DNA from: Candidatus Saganbacteria bacterium
GTDB lineage: Bacteria; Margulisbacteria; WOR-1; XYC2-FULL-46-14; WPAF01
Reading direction: 5' to 3'
Length of the DNA stretch: 64,000 nucleotides
Assembly (NCBI GenBank): GCA_009772965.1
Contig: WPAF01000001.1
Location: 1-64,000, forward strand
The notes beneath the pieces are model-generated. The model had not been told where the DNA came from. It saw nothing but the letters and a program-made list of their open reading frames with translations, and did no database searches. Position 1 is the first letter of the stretch. Each line of letters starts with the position of its first letter. Below are positions 26,410 to 35,250 of this stretch, in pieces. The position numbers and the translations under genes are program-made.

Positions 26410-27126
26410 TTAGATTTTTTCAATCCATTTTGCATTGCTTACTTCCTCCAAGTTTTTAATTTGTTCGATCGCCAGCCAATTTTCCTTAATAGCATAACCT
26501 TTGACCGCAAAACCTTTGCTTATCAAAGCCATAATAAGTTCCGGCATCGTGTAACATTTATCAGGAATGAGGTTAAGGCAGATATTCTTTATTAAATAAA
26601 TCCCCGCGCTCGCCTTATAATTAAAAGTCGGTTTTTCTCTAACCGCCATGATGTTTTGAGCGGTATCTGTATCCAGTATTCCGTAACTCAATGAATGGGA
26701 AAAATTGATCATTGCAACTGTCAAATCGGCATTTGTGCTTTCATGCTGAGCCTGCAGCTTACCAAAATCCAGATCGGTTAAAATGTCGCCATTAATTACT
26801 AAAATTGATTCGTCTTTTCTTAATTTGATTTTATTTTTCTTTAAAAGAGAAAGTGGCCCAGCGGTTCCCAATTGAACGTTTTCTTCCAAAAAACTTATTT
26901 TTATTCCGTGATATCTTTTTTCCGCAAGATAAAGCTTAATAATATCTGCCCGATAATTCAACGAAACATAAATATCATCGTACCCGTATTTTGATAAAAC
27001 GGAGATAATATAATCAAGTATCGGGCGCCCGCAAACCGGAATTAAAGGCTTAGGAATGGCAAAAGTAAGAGGCCTGAGTCTTGTTCCCAGTCCTCCCGCT
27101 AAGATCAATGTTTTTTTATGTTTCAA
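26410..27126 (-). CDS. Sugar-1-phosphate nucleotidyltransferase (PtmE-type without CBS domains)
   Basis: Makes an NDP-sugar from NTP and a sugar 1-phosphate. Seen: LILAGGLGTRLRPLTFAIPK at the N-terminus, the signature loop of the family, and VINGDILTDLDF with the metal-binding Asp. 238 residues, the short form: no hexapeptide acetyltransferase domain and no CBS pair. Overlaps the upstream GT4 by 4 nt and precedes the LegB-like gene, as a glucosamine-1-phosphate guanylyltransferase would. GDP-mannose or glucose-1-phosphate specificity cannot be ruled out. Confidence 0.8.
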   Translation of the reverse strand: MKHKKTLILAGGLGTRLRPLTFAIPKPLIPVCGRPILDYIISVLSKYGYDDIYVSLNYRADIIKLYLAEKRYHGIKISFLEENVQLGTAGPLSLLKKNKIKLRKDESILVINGDILTDLDFGKLQAQHESTNADLTVAMINFSHSLSYGILDTDTAQNIMAVREKPTFNYKASAGIYLIKNICLNLIPDKCYTMPELIMALISKGFAVKGYAIKENWLAIEQIKNLEEVSNAKWIEKI

Positions 27127-28313
27127 TTTTTAATACCCACCAATTCATATGATTTATCTTCAAGCGCCTTAAATGATTTTTCCTGATCAGCTTGAGTTCG
27201 TATGATTTCAATATTTTTTAGCCCGAAAGTCTTTTTTTTCTCATCACTTTCAATAATCTTTATGATCGAATTAGCTGCAGTATACACATCATTCGAATCT
27301 CCAATAAAACCGTTTTCCCCATCTTTGATCCATTCCCTCATGTTTTTTAGATTAGAAACAACGGGGACGCAACCGCAAGCCATTGCCTCAAGCATTGAAA
27401 CTGCTCCAGAATCAGTATAAGAAAGAGAAACATAAACATCGGCTGCTCGGTAGAATTTTGCCATATCTTGATAATCCACTTTTTCAACCCATACAATTTT
27501 ATCATAGATCCCGAGATCTTGAGCCAATTTAACGAATTTATTCTTTTCAAGCGCGGAATGATATTTCATTACCAAACGAGCTTCCGGTATTTTTTTGACT
27601 ACCACAGAGAAAGCTTTTATAAGGGTAGTTATATTATAGTGCGCATCATATAACCCTCGAGTGCTCAATACCATAGGATGACCATCAATACCTAGCCGTT
27701 TTTTTAGGTTGCCGGGATCAATATGCGGATTAAAAGTTTTTAGATCAATGCCAATGTGCATGAATTTTGATTTTTCTGGAGACATGCCTAATTCGATGGC
27801 TGCTTTATTCGCTTCCTCCGATGTATGAGTCAGGAAATCAATCCTTTTCATAGCAAATTTGACCCAGATGCGGTGAAATAACGATTTTTTCGGATAGAAT
27901 AACAATTCCGGGCCGCCGGTAAAAACCATAAATGGATGAAAACCAGTAAATATTCCGATATATCCGGCAAAACCTATATAAAAACCCTGTAAAATATCCG
28001 GTTTAATTTGCTTAAGTAATTGCTTGGTTTTCCTGATATATGAAGGATATTTTAAGTAACTTAAATAGTTAAACTTTGCCCATTTAACCCAATCTGTAAG
28101 TAAATTATTCTGCCTGCATGACCTCGAAGCTGTATCTGATAAAGATACAACTTTGTTTTGCAAAGAATGCACTGTCACACCTTCAATTTCCTCATAAACA
28201 TTTGACAATAGGTGAACTTCGTGCCCTTGAGCTGCAAACCATTTAACCCATCTTTTTACATGTTCGCTATTAGCCCAGCCGAGGAAACAGATTTTTAATT
28301 TATTTTTTTGCAT
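27123..28313 (-). CDS. Glycosyltransferase family 4
   Basis: GT-B retaining transferase of 396 residues. Seen: LKICFLGWANSEHVKRWVKW at the N-terminus, LSTRGLYDAHYNITTLIKAF, and SLSYTDSGAVSMLEAMACG with the donor-binding E in the usual place. A hydrophobic patch near residue 110 suggests membrane association. Overlaps the upstream GT2 by 14 nt and the nucleotidyltransferase by 4 nt. Specificity unknown. Confidence 0.85.
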   Translation of the reverse strand: MQKNKLKICFLGWANSEHVKRWVKWFAAQGHEVHLLSNVYEEIEGVTVHSLQNKVVSLSDTASRSCRQNNLLTDWVKWAKFNYLSYLKYPSYIRKTKQLLKQIKPDILQGFYIGFAGYIGIFTGFHPFMVFTGGPELLFYPKKSLFHRIWVKFAMKRIDFLTHTSEEANKAAIELGMSPEKSKFMHIGIDLKTFNPHIDPGNLKKRLGIDGHPMVLSTRGLYDAHYNITTLIKAFSVVVKKIPEARLVMKYHSALEKNKFVKLAQDLGIYDKIVWVEKVDYQDMAKFYRAADVYVSLSYTDSGAVSMLEAMACGCVPVVSNLKNMREWIKDGENGFIGDSNDVYTAANSIIKIIESDEKKKTFGLKNIEIIRTQADQEKSFKALEDKSYELVGIKN

Positions 28314-29226
28314 TAAAACCCGCTTTTTTACTAAGAAAAATTCGTAATCGAAAGAAAAGATAAAAAGGGTCGCTCATAAACATCTTGAATAAATACTTTA
28401 AAGTTACAAATAAATGTTTTGATTGAAAGAATATTCTTTGAGCGGTCACAAAAAACAGCTCAGCCCTCCTTCTTCTTATTAAATATGAGTCAATCAACTG
28501 TTTATTTGCCAATTTAGAATAATGCAAATTAATCACATAAATCTGGCTATTGCACATAAGCTCGTGGCTCTTATAACTTGCCGAAGAGTAGTTAAAATCG
28601 TGCTTAATATATTCTCCCATGATATCGGGTAAAAATACAAATTTAAAACCCTGCCGTGCCATTCGTAGCCATAATTCGTAATCTTCGACAAAATGCAGAT
28701 GCTTGATATCTTCTGAAAAGTACCCAACTTTTTCAATTACGGATTTTTTAAAGGTTGTAGCAGAGGTAGAAAGCGGGTTTCCGCTAAAAAGCAATTTTCT
28801 GTGCATATCTTTTTCGTATGACCCATCAGCGCAAATTCCTATGATCTTGCCATTCTGCCTTATATACTGCCGGTGGCACACAATCGAAGCATCCGGATCA
28901 TCTGCATATGTTCCGGCAACTTTTTCCAGTTTCTCTGGATACCAGATATCATCCTGATCAAGTATAGCTATTATATCTCCAGACGAATATCTTATTGCCG
29001 TATTCCTGGCGCCGCCTAAACCTTTATTTTTTTGTTCCACATAAACAAAGTTTATTTCAGGGTGTGTAGCTATATAATCTTTAACTATGCTGCCTACATC
29101 ATCGGGTGATTCATCATTTACCAGAACAATTTCAAAATTTCTATAAGTTTGTGCCAACGCGGAATCAAGGGTCTTTCTTATAAATCTCGCTCCGTTATAT
29201 AAAGGCGTGATGACCGAGAATTTCAA
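28300..29226 (-). CDS. GT2 family glycosyltransferase
   Basis: GT-A transferase: FSVITPLYNGARFIRKTLD at the N-terminus, VLVNDESPDD, and AILDQDDIWYPEK with the metal-binding Asp pair, then HFVEDYELWLRMA. About 308 residues. Start is uncertain: TTG 29226 lies 5 nt after AAGAAGAG and just after the upstream stop; GTG 29232 is an alternative; an ATG at 29283 would add 19 residues inside the upstream gene. The C-terminal 60 residues are basic with hydrophobic patches, as in many membrane-bound GT2 enzymes. Confidence 0.82.
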   Translation of the reverse strand: MKFSVITPLYNGARFIRKTLDSALAQTYRNFEIVLVNDESPDDVGSIVKDYIATHPEINFVYVEQKNKGLGGARNTAIRYSSGDIIAILDQDDIWYPEKLEKVAGTYADDPDASIVCHRQYIRQNGKIIGICADGSYEKDMHRKLLFSGNPLSTSATTFKKSVIEKVGYFSEDIKHLHFVEDYELWLRMARQGFKFVFLPDIMGEYIKHDFNYSSASYKSHELMCNSQIYVINLHYSKLANKQLIDSYLIRRRRAELFFVTAQRIFFQSKHLFVTLKYLFKMFMSDPFYLFFRLRIFLSKKAGFNAKK

Positions 29227-29237
29227 AAACACTCTTC

Positions 29238-30083
29238 TTAAGTCCCCCACTCTTTGATGTATTCTTCTAATGCCTGTTTCCATGATGGCATAGGGTTTAT
29301 TCCTAATAAGTCGAGCTTGTAATTTTTTATCGCTTCAGAAGCCGCCCTTTGCGCTGGAAGCGGGAAGCGATCAGATGAAACCGGTATAATCATTACTTCT
29401 CGTCCTAGTAACTTTACAATCTCCAATGCTATCTCATAACGACTGCAAACACCGGTATTTGCCAGATGGTACAAACCGAAATTACCGGTCTTGATAATTT
29501 TATTAATACCGCGAAGAAAATCACGGGCGAAAGTTGGGCTTCCAAACTTGTCATTCACCACTTCAATTTCATCGCGCGTTTTGCATAATTCGATGATCTT
29601 CCCGACGAACTTCTTGTCCTTAGCAGAGCCGCCGCCAATCATCCAACCAGCGCGAAAAATATAATATTTATGAAGAAGATCTCGAACAATTAGTTCCCCC
29701 TCATATTTTGCTTTGCTGTAAATGTTAAGTGGAGCGGGAGAATCAAATTCGGTGTGAATCTGCCCTGCATGGCCGTTAAATACGCCTCCCGTGCTAATAT
29801 ATATCATTACCGCATTGAATTTCTGACAAGCCAAAGCAACATTATAAGTTCCCATAGCATTTGTCCTGAAAGCATGATCTATTTCGCTTTCGCATTTATC
29901 AACATTTGTTTCCGCTGCCAAGTGTAGAACCGTAGTGGGCTTATATTTAGCAACCAAACTAAAAACCAAATCTTTGTTGGTCACATCCATCTCAGGGATA
30001 TCCGTTAAGGCCAGTTCTACGTCATGGAATATTTCTTTGACATAAGAACCGACCATCCCGTTCGCACCAGTCACTAAAATCAT
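29238..30083 (-). CDS. RmlD-like NAD(P)-dependent sugar reductase
   Basis: SDR of the dTDP-4-dehydrorhamnose reductase type. Seen: MILVTGANGMVGSYV at the N-terminus, LHLAAETNVDKCE, STGGVFNG, and Tyr122 and Lys126 in YSKAK. 281 residues, normal for RmlD. The DP-sugar reduced is unknown; the upstream gene is a KdsB-like synthetase with a 4-nt overlap. Second RmlD-like gene of the locus. Confidence 0.82.
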   Translation of the reverse strand: MILVTGANGMVGSYVKEIFHDVELALTDIPEMDVTNKDLVFSLVAKYKPTTVLHLAAETNVDKCESEIDHAFRTNAMGTYNVALACQKFNAVMIYISTGGVFNGHAGQIHTEFDSPAPLNIYSKAKYEGELIVRDLLHKYYIFRAGWMIGGGSAKDKKFVGKIIELCKTRDEIEVVNDKFGSPTFARDFLRGINKIIKTGNFGLYHLANTGVCSRYEIALEIVKLLGREVMIIPVSSDRFPLPAQRAASEAIKNYKLDLLGINPMPSWKQALEEYIKEWGT

Positions 30084-30847
30084 TGATTTTTCTCCTTCCT
30101 CATAATTTTCTCAACTTTTTTTAGGTCCTCGATATTGTCAACACTGTAGGTTTCATGATCCGACATAACCATTTTAATTTTATAGCCATGCTCAAGCACC
30201 CTTAGCATGTCAACCGATTCGGCGATCTCGAGCGGCGTCGGCTCCAGCCGGTTAAACTTGATCAGGAAATCCCGGCGGAACGGAATGACACAAACCTGTT
30301 TTAGCATCAGGAGAGACTTGGCTCCCTTTTTCCACGAAGGAATTGGTTCACGGGAAAAATAGAGGGCAAAATTATGTTGGTCAACAACAACTTTGACTTC
30401 GTTAGGGTCATCTTGTTCGATCCGGTTTTTCAAGGTGGACATCAAATTGACCACTTGAATCAAATTATCCTCAAGTAGCGGAGCGACGGCGGAATCAATC
30501 ATCTCCGGCCGTATCATTGGCTCATCCCCCTGGATCATTACTACAATATCAACTTTTTTGCCGGTTTCTGCTTCAACTTTCACAAGACATTCTGCCGTAC
30601 GGTCGGATGCACGCACATGCTTATCTGAGGTCATAACCGCCTTCCCGCCAATCGATTGAATATAATTAGCGATTTCCTGGTCGCAGGTCGCAACGTAAAC
30701 CTCATTCAATATCCGGCTTAATTTACTCCGTTTAAAAACATGTCCCAACATCGGGACACCAAGTATCGATGCCAGCGGTTTACCTGGAAAACGAGATGAA
30801 GCCATCCGGGCAGGAATAATACCGATAATATTCTGATTGCTTTTCAT
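30080..30847 (-). CDS. KdsB-like CMP-ulosonate synthetase (copy 1)
   Basis: Activates a 2-keto-3-deoxy sugar acid with CTP, as KdsB does for Kdo. Seen: IIPARMASSRFPGKPL at 10-25, VMIQGDEPMI at 103-112, and SVDNIEDLKKVE near the C-terminus in place of the usual PVDTPEDL. 255 residues, normal. KdsB usually has S-G-T-E-R-L-A-E; here it is RASDRTAE, a divergent substrate loop. No Kdo-8-phosphate synthase (KdsA) lies in the window, so Kdo itself would come from elsewhere. Could instead serve an amino-Kdo or another ulosonate. Confidence 0.78.
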   Translation of the reverse strand: MKSNQNIIGIIPARMASSRFPGKPLASILGVPMLGHVFKRSKLSRILNEVYVATCDQEIANYIQSIGGKAVMTSDKHVRASDRTAECLVKVEAETGKKVDIVVMIQGDEPMIRPEMIDSAVAPLLEDNLIQVVNLMSTLKNRIEQDDPNEVKVVVDQHNFALYFSREPIPSWKKGAKSLLMLKQVCVIPFRRDFLIKFNRLEPTPLEIAESVDMLRVLEHGYKIKMVMSDHETYSVDNIEDLKKVEKIMRKEKNQ

Positions 30848-30855
30848 GAATCCTC

Positions 30856-32739
30856 CTAACTAACCTTAATGATTGCTTTAATAACTTCACCTTTCAGGTG
30901 TTTTTTCCAAGCGAGCTCATAATCATCAAAACTGAAAATACATTGTGTCAATGCGCTCAAGTCGATCCGCTCATAAACCCTGATTGCTTCAATAAAATCT
31001 TCTCTCGTGCTGCCAACGGATCCAACCAGTGTCTTGTCAAAACAAACAAGTGATTCAAAATTATATTCCATTTTCGCGTAAGGAAGGCCGAGTAGTAATA
31101 TTTTTACCCCGGCTTTGCTTTCTGCCAGAACTTTTTTCAATGCTTCGGTTTTGCCGGTTGCTTCAATGATATAATCGTATTGCCCTAGACCGTTAAGCTC
31201 ACTAAAAGCTTTTATTTTTGGATTCTTGATGCCAGCGGTTTTTATATTATTTTTATCAAAAACATCAACTTCATAACCGGAGAGAACCATCAGCTGGGCA
31301 CAAAGGTTGCCAATTGTCCCAAAACCGATGATGGCAACTTTCCGGTGGCTCCCGTGGTCGCCGGAGGTCAATTTCCTTACGCCGCGCAGGGAGACCGCCA
31401 GCGGTTCTATCAGGCACGCTTTTTCCAACAAAGCATCGGGCATCAGCTTGTGGACAAAACGGCTGTCCATCTTCAGGTACTGCGAGTAAGCACCATTAAA
31501 ATTGAGGACACCAACTTCCTTTCTTTCCGAACAGCCAAGCGGGTTGTTGTTTTGGCAGGCCGGACACGTTCCACAGCCGAGAATACATTCACCAACGATC
31601 TTATCGCCGACTTCGAGACCATTTACTTTTTTCCCTTTGGCAGCAACCAGACCAGAAAACTCATGTCCCGGGACGATCGGATATTTTGCCCAGCCCGAAG
31701 TATAATAAGCCAGTTTCCCCTTAAGAATATCAAGATCGGTCGAACAAACTGCAACATATTTAACGTTAACCAGCACTTCTTTGTCTCCGATTGCCGGCCT
31801 TTCCTTTATTTGGATCGAATGCTGATCCGGACCTGTGATCAAAACGCTCTTGTTAGCTTCGGGAAAATACAATTCGGTTTTTAATTCCATTGTCAGTCTG
31901 CCGACATTCCTCTGGCCGTCATAAAGTCCTTTAATTTGGAAAAATCGGTAAAGGGGCGACTGTGCAATTTTTCTTAGCAAGCGGCCATGGGTCAAGCCGT
32001 AGAAAAAATCTCGGACTATCAACAAAGCGAACAGCATCACCGCCCATCTAAAACTATGATAATAATTAGGGAAGATTGCTTGATAAGCAATTGCTTCCCG
32101 TTTGAACCGATTATAAATGTGCCGGTAATTCTCTTCGTGAATATGAATAACCTCTGCGTCAGCCTTGTAATAAATATAATGTCCCTTCTTTTGAACCTTG
32201 TGTGCCCAATCAATATCTTCAAGGCCGGGCAAACTTTCATCAAAGGGGATCCTTTCCCAAAGTGATTTTCTGATCGCCGCATTGGCATTGTTGCCAAACG
32301 ATTCTTCAACCAGTATCTTAGATTTATCTCCAAAATTGCTGCACAGATCTCTATCTTCTGACAGTTTTGTCAGATGGTTGCCTTCCTGCCTTCCATAAAC
32401 CATAGCAATCTTTTCGTCTTCAAACGGCTGGAGCATATTAGTTAGCCACATTTTGTCCTTTGGATAAGCATGTCCGCTAATAAAGATCAGGTAATCACCG
32501 GTGGCGTTACGGCAGCCAAGATTAAGCGAGCGACCGAAAGAAAAATCTTCTGGGGGAATGGTAATAATCCTGGTCTGGAAACGACGGGCAATCTCAAGTG
32601 TGTCATCGGCCGATCCCGAATCGACTATGATTGCTTCCCAGTTCTTATAATTTTGATCCTGTAACATTTTAAGCAGTTTTGCCAGATGGCGGCCTTCATT
32701 GAATGTCCGAATAATAATAGAAGCTTTGACTTTACTCAC
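30856..32739 (-). CDS. Fusion: GT2 glycosyltransferase + zinc-dependent alcohol dehydrogenase
   Basis: About 627 residues in two parts. Residues 1-270 are a GT2 transferase (ASIIIRTFNEGRHLAKLL; NLGCRNATGDYLIFISGHAY at 73-92), with SGHAY where a DxD-type site is expected, and a hydrophobic segment at 232-245. From about 285 comes a zinc dehydrogenase: catalytic Cys332, GHE at 358-360, structural zinc Cys389, 392, 395 and 403, and Rossmann VAIIGFGTIGNL. No stop or frameshift separates them. GTG 32739 overlaps the upstream stop (GTGA) and has AAGGA 7 nt before it. One protein could oxidise a sugar alcohol and transfer a sugar; both substrates unknown. Confidence 0.85.
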   Translation of the reverse strand: MSKVKASIIIRTFNEGRHLAKLLKMLQDQNYKNWEAIIVDSGSADDTLEIARRFQTRIITIPPEDFSFGRSLNLGCRNATGDYLIFISGHAYPKDKMWLTNMLQPFEDEKIAMVYGRQEGNHLTKLSEDRDLCSNFGDKSKILVEESFGNNANAAIRKSLWERIPFDESLPGLEDIDWAHKVQKKGHYIYYKADAEVIHIHEENYRHIYNRFKREAIAYQAIFPNYYHSFRWAVMLFALLIVRDFFYGLTHGRLLRKIAQSPLYRFFQIKGLYDGQRNVGRLTMELKTELYFPEANKSVLITGPDQHSIQIKERPAIGDKEVLVNVKYVAVCSTDLDILKGKLAYYTSGWAKYPIVPGHEFSGLVAAKGKKVNGLEVGDKIVGECILGCGTCPACQNNNPLGCSERKEVGVLNFNGAYSQYLKMDSRFVHKLMPDALLEKACLIEPLAVSLRGVRKLTSGDHGSHRKVAIIGFGTIGNLCAQLMVLSGYEVDVFDKNNIKTAGIKNPKIKAFSELNGLGQYDYIIEATGKTEALKKVLAESKAGVKILLLGLPYAKMEYNFESLVCFDKTLVGSVGSTREDFIEAIRVYERIDLSALTQCIFSFDDYELAWKKHLKGEVIKAIIKVS

Positions 32740-33665
32740 TTTATTTTCCTTAACCAAACACTTCCTGGAAAAGTTGATTTTTCATATGAATTAAATGCTT
32801 TCTTTAGTTCATCGGGATGCTTTAACCTCATATAACTACCGGACCAAAGAATTTCAAAGCTATCATTAAATGTCAAAAAAGCCTGAAGCAGATATTGTTC
32901 ATTATAAAACATGAGTTCTTCCAATACCCATTTTTTTGGATATTCAGCTGGCAGAAATATATCGTGTATGTGTACAACAACCCCCTTATTCAACCTTGGT
33001 AAAATTTCTAAATATTCATATTGAACATCGCTACCGATCTTCAATACATGGCTTGAATCAATAAAAAGGATATCATTTTCCTGCAATTCAAGAAACTTTG
33101 CCAATGGAACATTCTGAACCTCAGTTTGTAAGAGTTTTAATAACCCGGGGAAGCCTGTTTTTAGGGTTTCATTCGGATAAGGTTCAATCGCAATTAGCTC
33201 ACAATCATCACTGTTTTCCTTGTTTTTAAGTGTTGCCCGAGCAGATAAATATGTAGAATACCCCGACCCGATTTCTATTATTTTTCTGGGTTTTAAATCG
33301 CGAATCATGCAATATAATATTTCTCCATCAATTTCTTCGAAACATCTATTTTTAATATAAAAATCATAAGGATTTGTGTTTGAACCTTTTAATAACTGAA
33401 ACTGATCATATTCGATTTTGTATTTTTCGGCAAAGTCGGATAGTAAAATTACTTGCTCCTTTTCGTTCATTTTTATTCCTATCAGTTCTGATGGATACTC
33501 CCAAATTTTATCTTTAAGAGTTCTAATTTCAGGAATGGGCGAATAAAATCGATTTCTAACCAAACTAAAACCAAATAGCTGAGAAAACCAAAATATATTT
33601 CTGTATAACATCATTCCATACTTTAATCTAAATTTATCCTTCAATCTTATTATCGAGCGATACAT
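32736..33665 (-). CDS. Class I SAM-dependent methyltransferase (Methyltransf_24-like)
   Basis: O- or N-methyltransferase of the group with IIEIGSGYSTYLSARA as SAM-binding motif I, then ENDILFIDSSHVLK and VVHIHDIFLPAEYPKKW. 309 residues from ATG 33665, which lies one base after the upstream stop and 5 nt after GAAGAG; an upstream ATG-containing extension into the cyclase gene is not homologous. It is coupled to the GT2-dehydrogenase fusion by GTGA. The methyl acceptor could be a sugar or a small acid made by the two preceding genes; unknown. Confidence 0.82.
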   Translation of the reverse strand: MYRSIIRLKDKFRLKYGMMLYRNIFWFSQLFGFSLVRNRFYSPIPEIRTLKDKIWEYPSELIGIKMNEKEQVILLSDFAEKYKIEYDQFQLLKGSNTNPYDFYIKNRCFEEIDGEILYCMIRDLKPRKIIEIGSGYSTYLSARATLKNKENSDDCELIAIEPYPNETLKTGFPGLLKLLQTEVQNVPLAKFLELQENDILFIDSSHVLKIGSDVQYEYLEILPRLNKGVVVHIHDIFLPAEYPKKWVLEELMFYNEQYLLQAFLTFNDSFEILWSGSYMRLKHPDELKKAFNSYEKSTFPGSVWLRKIK

Positions 33666-33666
33666 A

Positions 33667-34317
33667 TTACTCTTCAACCTCCGCAAAAGCAGTGCACGGC
33701 ATACTATCAACATCTTTAACAAACAAAGGAATAACAAATATCCTTTTAATTCTTTCGGGAACAATTTCCAGATTCAAATCTTCAATTATCATAACCTTTT
33801 TAAGCAAAATCCGATGAGCTGCTTCCCCTTTCTTGAGATGCTGGGGAGATGCTATAGAAATAGTGTCTATCCCAATTGCTTTTAACTTCGGATAATTTTT
33901 AAGAATAACATCTGTGGCTTCAGGATGCAGCCAAGGGCCATTATGTATATATGCGGATTCCTTTCTTTTTCTACCAAATCCCGTTCGGATTAAAAGCAAA
34001 TCACATTTCTTGTCTTCCCCCCCGCATAGATCATTTGCATTGATAGATTCGCCTACTTTTTTCACTATATCCAACACGCTACATCTATTAAAGATAAACT
34101 CTTTGATTTGATAATCCCCTATCTTTTTACCCCGTGGATAGAAATGATAGGGTGCATCAATATGCGTGCCATTGTGAGTAAAGATCGTAACGGAAGCCGA
34201 ACTCCAGTTATCACCTTTTTTAAAAGAATTTACCTCTTTATACTTATTACTCGGGTTATTTTCAAAAATTGGCATGTCCGGCGTTAAATCATAAGATATT
34301 TTTAAATATTTATTCAT
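33667..34317 (-). CDS. Cyclase family metal-dependent hydrolase (kynurenine formamidase-like)
   Basis: Small hydrolase of the cyclase/KynB family. The zinc motif HNGTHIDAPYHF at 48-59 (His48, His52, Asp54, His58) is intact. 216 residues, normal. Members open amide or lactone rings; an arylformamidase role would be odd here because no tryptophan genes are near. It overlaps the D-2-hydroxyacid dehydrogenase gene by 4 nt and is followed by a methyltransferase, so it may act on a small acid or lactone that ends up on the glycan. Substrate unknown. Confidence 0.83.
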   Translation of the reverse strand: MNKYLKISYDLTPDMPIFENNPSNKYKEVNSFKKGDNWSSASVTIFTHNGTHIDAPYHFYPRGKKIGDYQIKEFIFNRCSVLDIVKKVGESINANDLCGGEDKKCDLLLIRTGFGRKRKESAYIHNGPWLHPEATDVILKNYPKLKAIGIDTISIASPQHLKKGEAAHRILLKKVMIIEDLNLEIVPERIKRIFVIPLFVKDVDSMPCTAFAEVEE

Positions 34318-35246
34318 GCTTTTCTTCCGCTTTTCAATCCTTTTAAAAGATTATTCAAAGTATTCTGATGAACATATGCCCAAGCCGCGGGACTACTATT
34401 GGCATTATGCGGCGCCAGAAGGCAATTATCCATTTTCCTTAAGGGGCTATTTTTAGAAAGGGGTTCATCCTCAAAAACATCTAATCCAGCTCCGGCAATC
34501 TTTTTTTGCCGTAATGCACTGATCAGGGATTTCTCTTCAATGATAGGCCCGCGAGCGGTATTAATGATGCAGGCAGTTGGTTTCATCAACGCGAATTCTT
34601 TTTCACCTATTAAATGAAAACTGGTAGGATTTAAGTCGCAATTAATACTTATATAATCTGATTTTTTCAGCAGATTTAATTTTGAAACCATTTCAACTCC
34701 AAATGGTCTAATCTTTTTGACATCATTACCAAGAATTTTCATTCCAAAAGATAACGCGCGCTTAATAACTGCCGTGCCAATATTGCCAACTCCAATTACA
34801 CCAAGGACACATTCTTTAAGGGAAATGCACGGTTTTTTTCTCCATTCACCTTGGCGCATTGCCACTGTGCTCCATGGAACCTTCCTGGAAAAACTCAAGA
34901 TATATGCTAAAACCGAGTCTGCAACTGGATCAGTAAACGCATTAGGAGTATTGAAAACACTGATGCCGAGTTTTTGCGCTTCAACTTTATCGATTGAATC
35001 AACACCTGTCCCCCATTTGGCTAAAACTTTAAGTTTTTTAGCTTTATGGAAAACTTTCGCAGTAAAGCGATCATCTCCACAGATAACTCCATCAATGTCT
35101 TCAATCAAATTGAGCAAATCTGCTTCCTCTAATCTTTCTTTGACAGCAGGAATAATAATCTCAATGTTATTCTCCTTAAAGAACGGACGGAACTCGTCAA
35201 TCACCGATTGCATATAAGGTGCGGAAACTAAAACTTTCCAATACAT
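34314..35246 (-). CDS. D-isomer-specific 2-hydroxyacid dehydrogenase
   Basis: NAD-dependent enzyme of the SerA/LdhA family. Seen: KWGTGVDSIDKVEAQKLG, GVIGVGNIGTAVIKRALS (GxGxxG at 152-157), and the catalytic triad Arg232, Glu261, His280. 310 residues from ATG 35246, 4 nt after the upstream stop; an upstream ATG inside the radical SAM gene adds non-homologous residues. No serine pathway partners nearby. Probably reduces or oxidises a 2-keto acid for the same side product as the cyclase-family and methyltransferase genes downstream. Confidence 0.85.
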   Translation of the reverse strand: MYWKVLVSAPYMQSVIDEFRPFFKENNIEIIIPAVKERLEEADLLNLIEDIDGVICGDDRFTAKVFHKAKKLKVLAKWGTGVDSIDKVEAQKLGISVFNTPNAFTDPVADSVLAYILSFSRKVPWSTVAMRQGEWRKKPCISLKECVLGVIGVGNIGTAVIKRALSFGMKILGNDVKKIRPFGVEMVSKLNLLKKSDYISINCDLNPTSFHLIGEKEFALMKPTACIINTARGPIIEEKSLISALRQKKIAGAGLDVFEDEPLSKNSPLRKMDNCLLAPHNANSSPAAWAYVHQNTLNNLLKGLKSGRKA

Positions 35247-35250
35247 ATTA

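Noticed and set aside
7595-30083. dTDP-rhamnose pathway from the two RmlD-like genes
   Set aside because: No RmlB, RmlC or long RmlA-type set accompanies them; the nearby nucleotidyltransferase better fits a PtmE-type role.
33667-34317. Tryptophan degradation (kynurenine formamidase)
   Set aside because: Only the cyclase-family hydrolase is present; no tryptophan dioxygenase or kynureninase genes are near.
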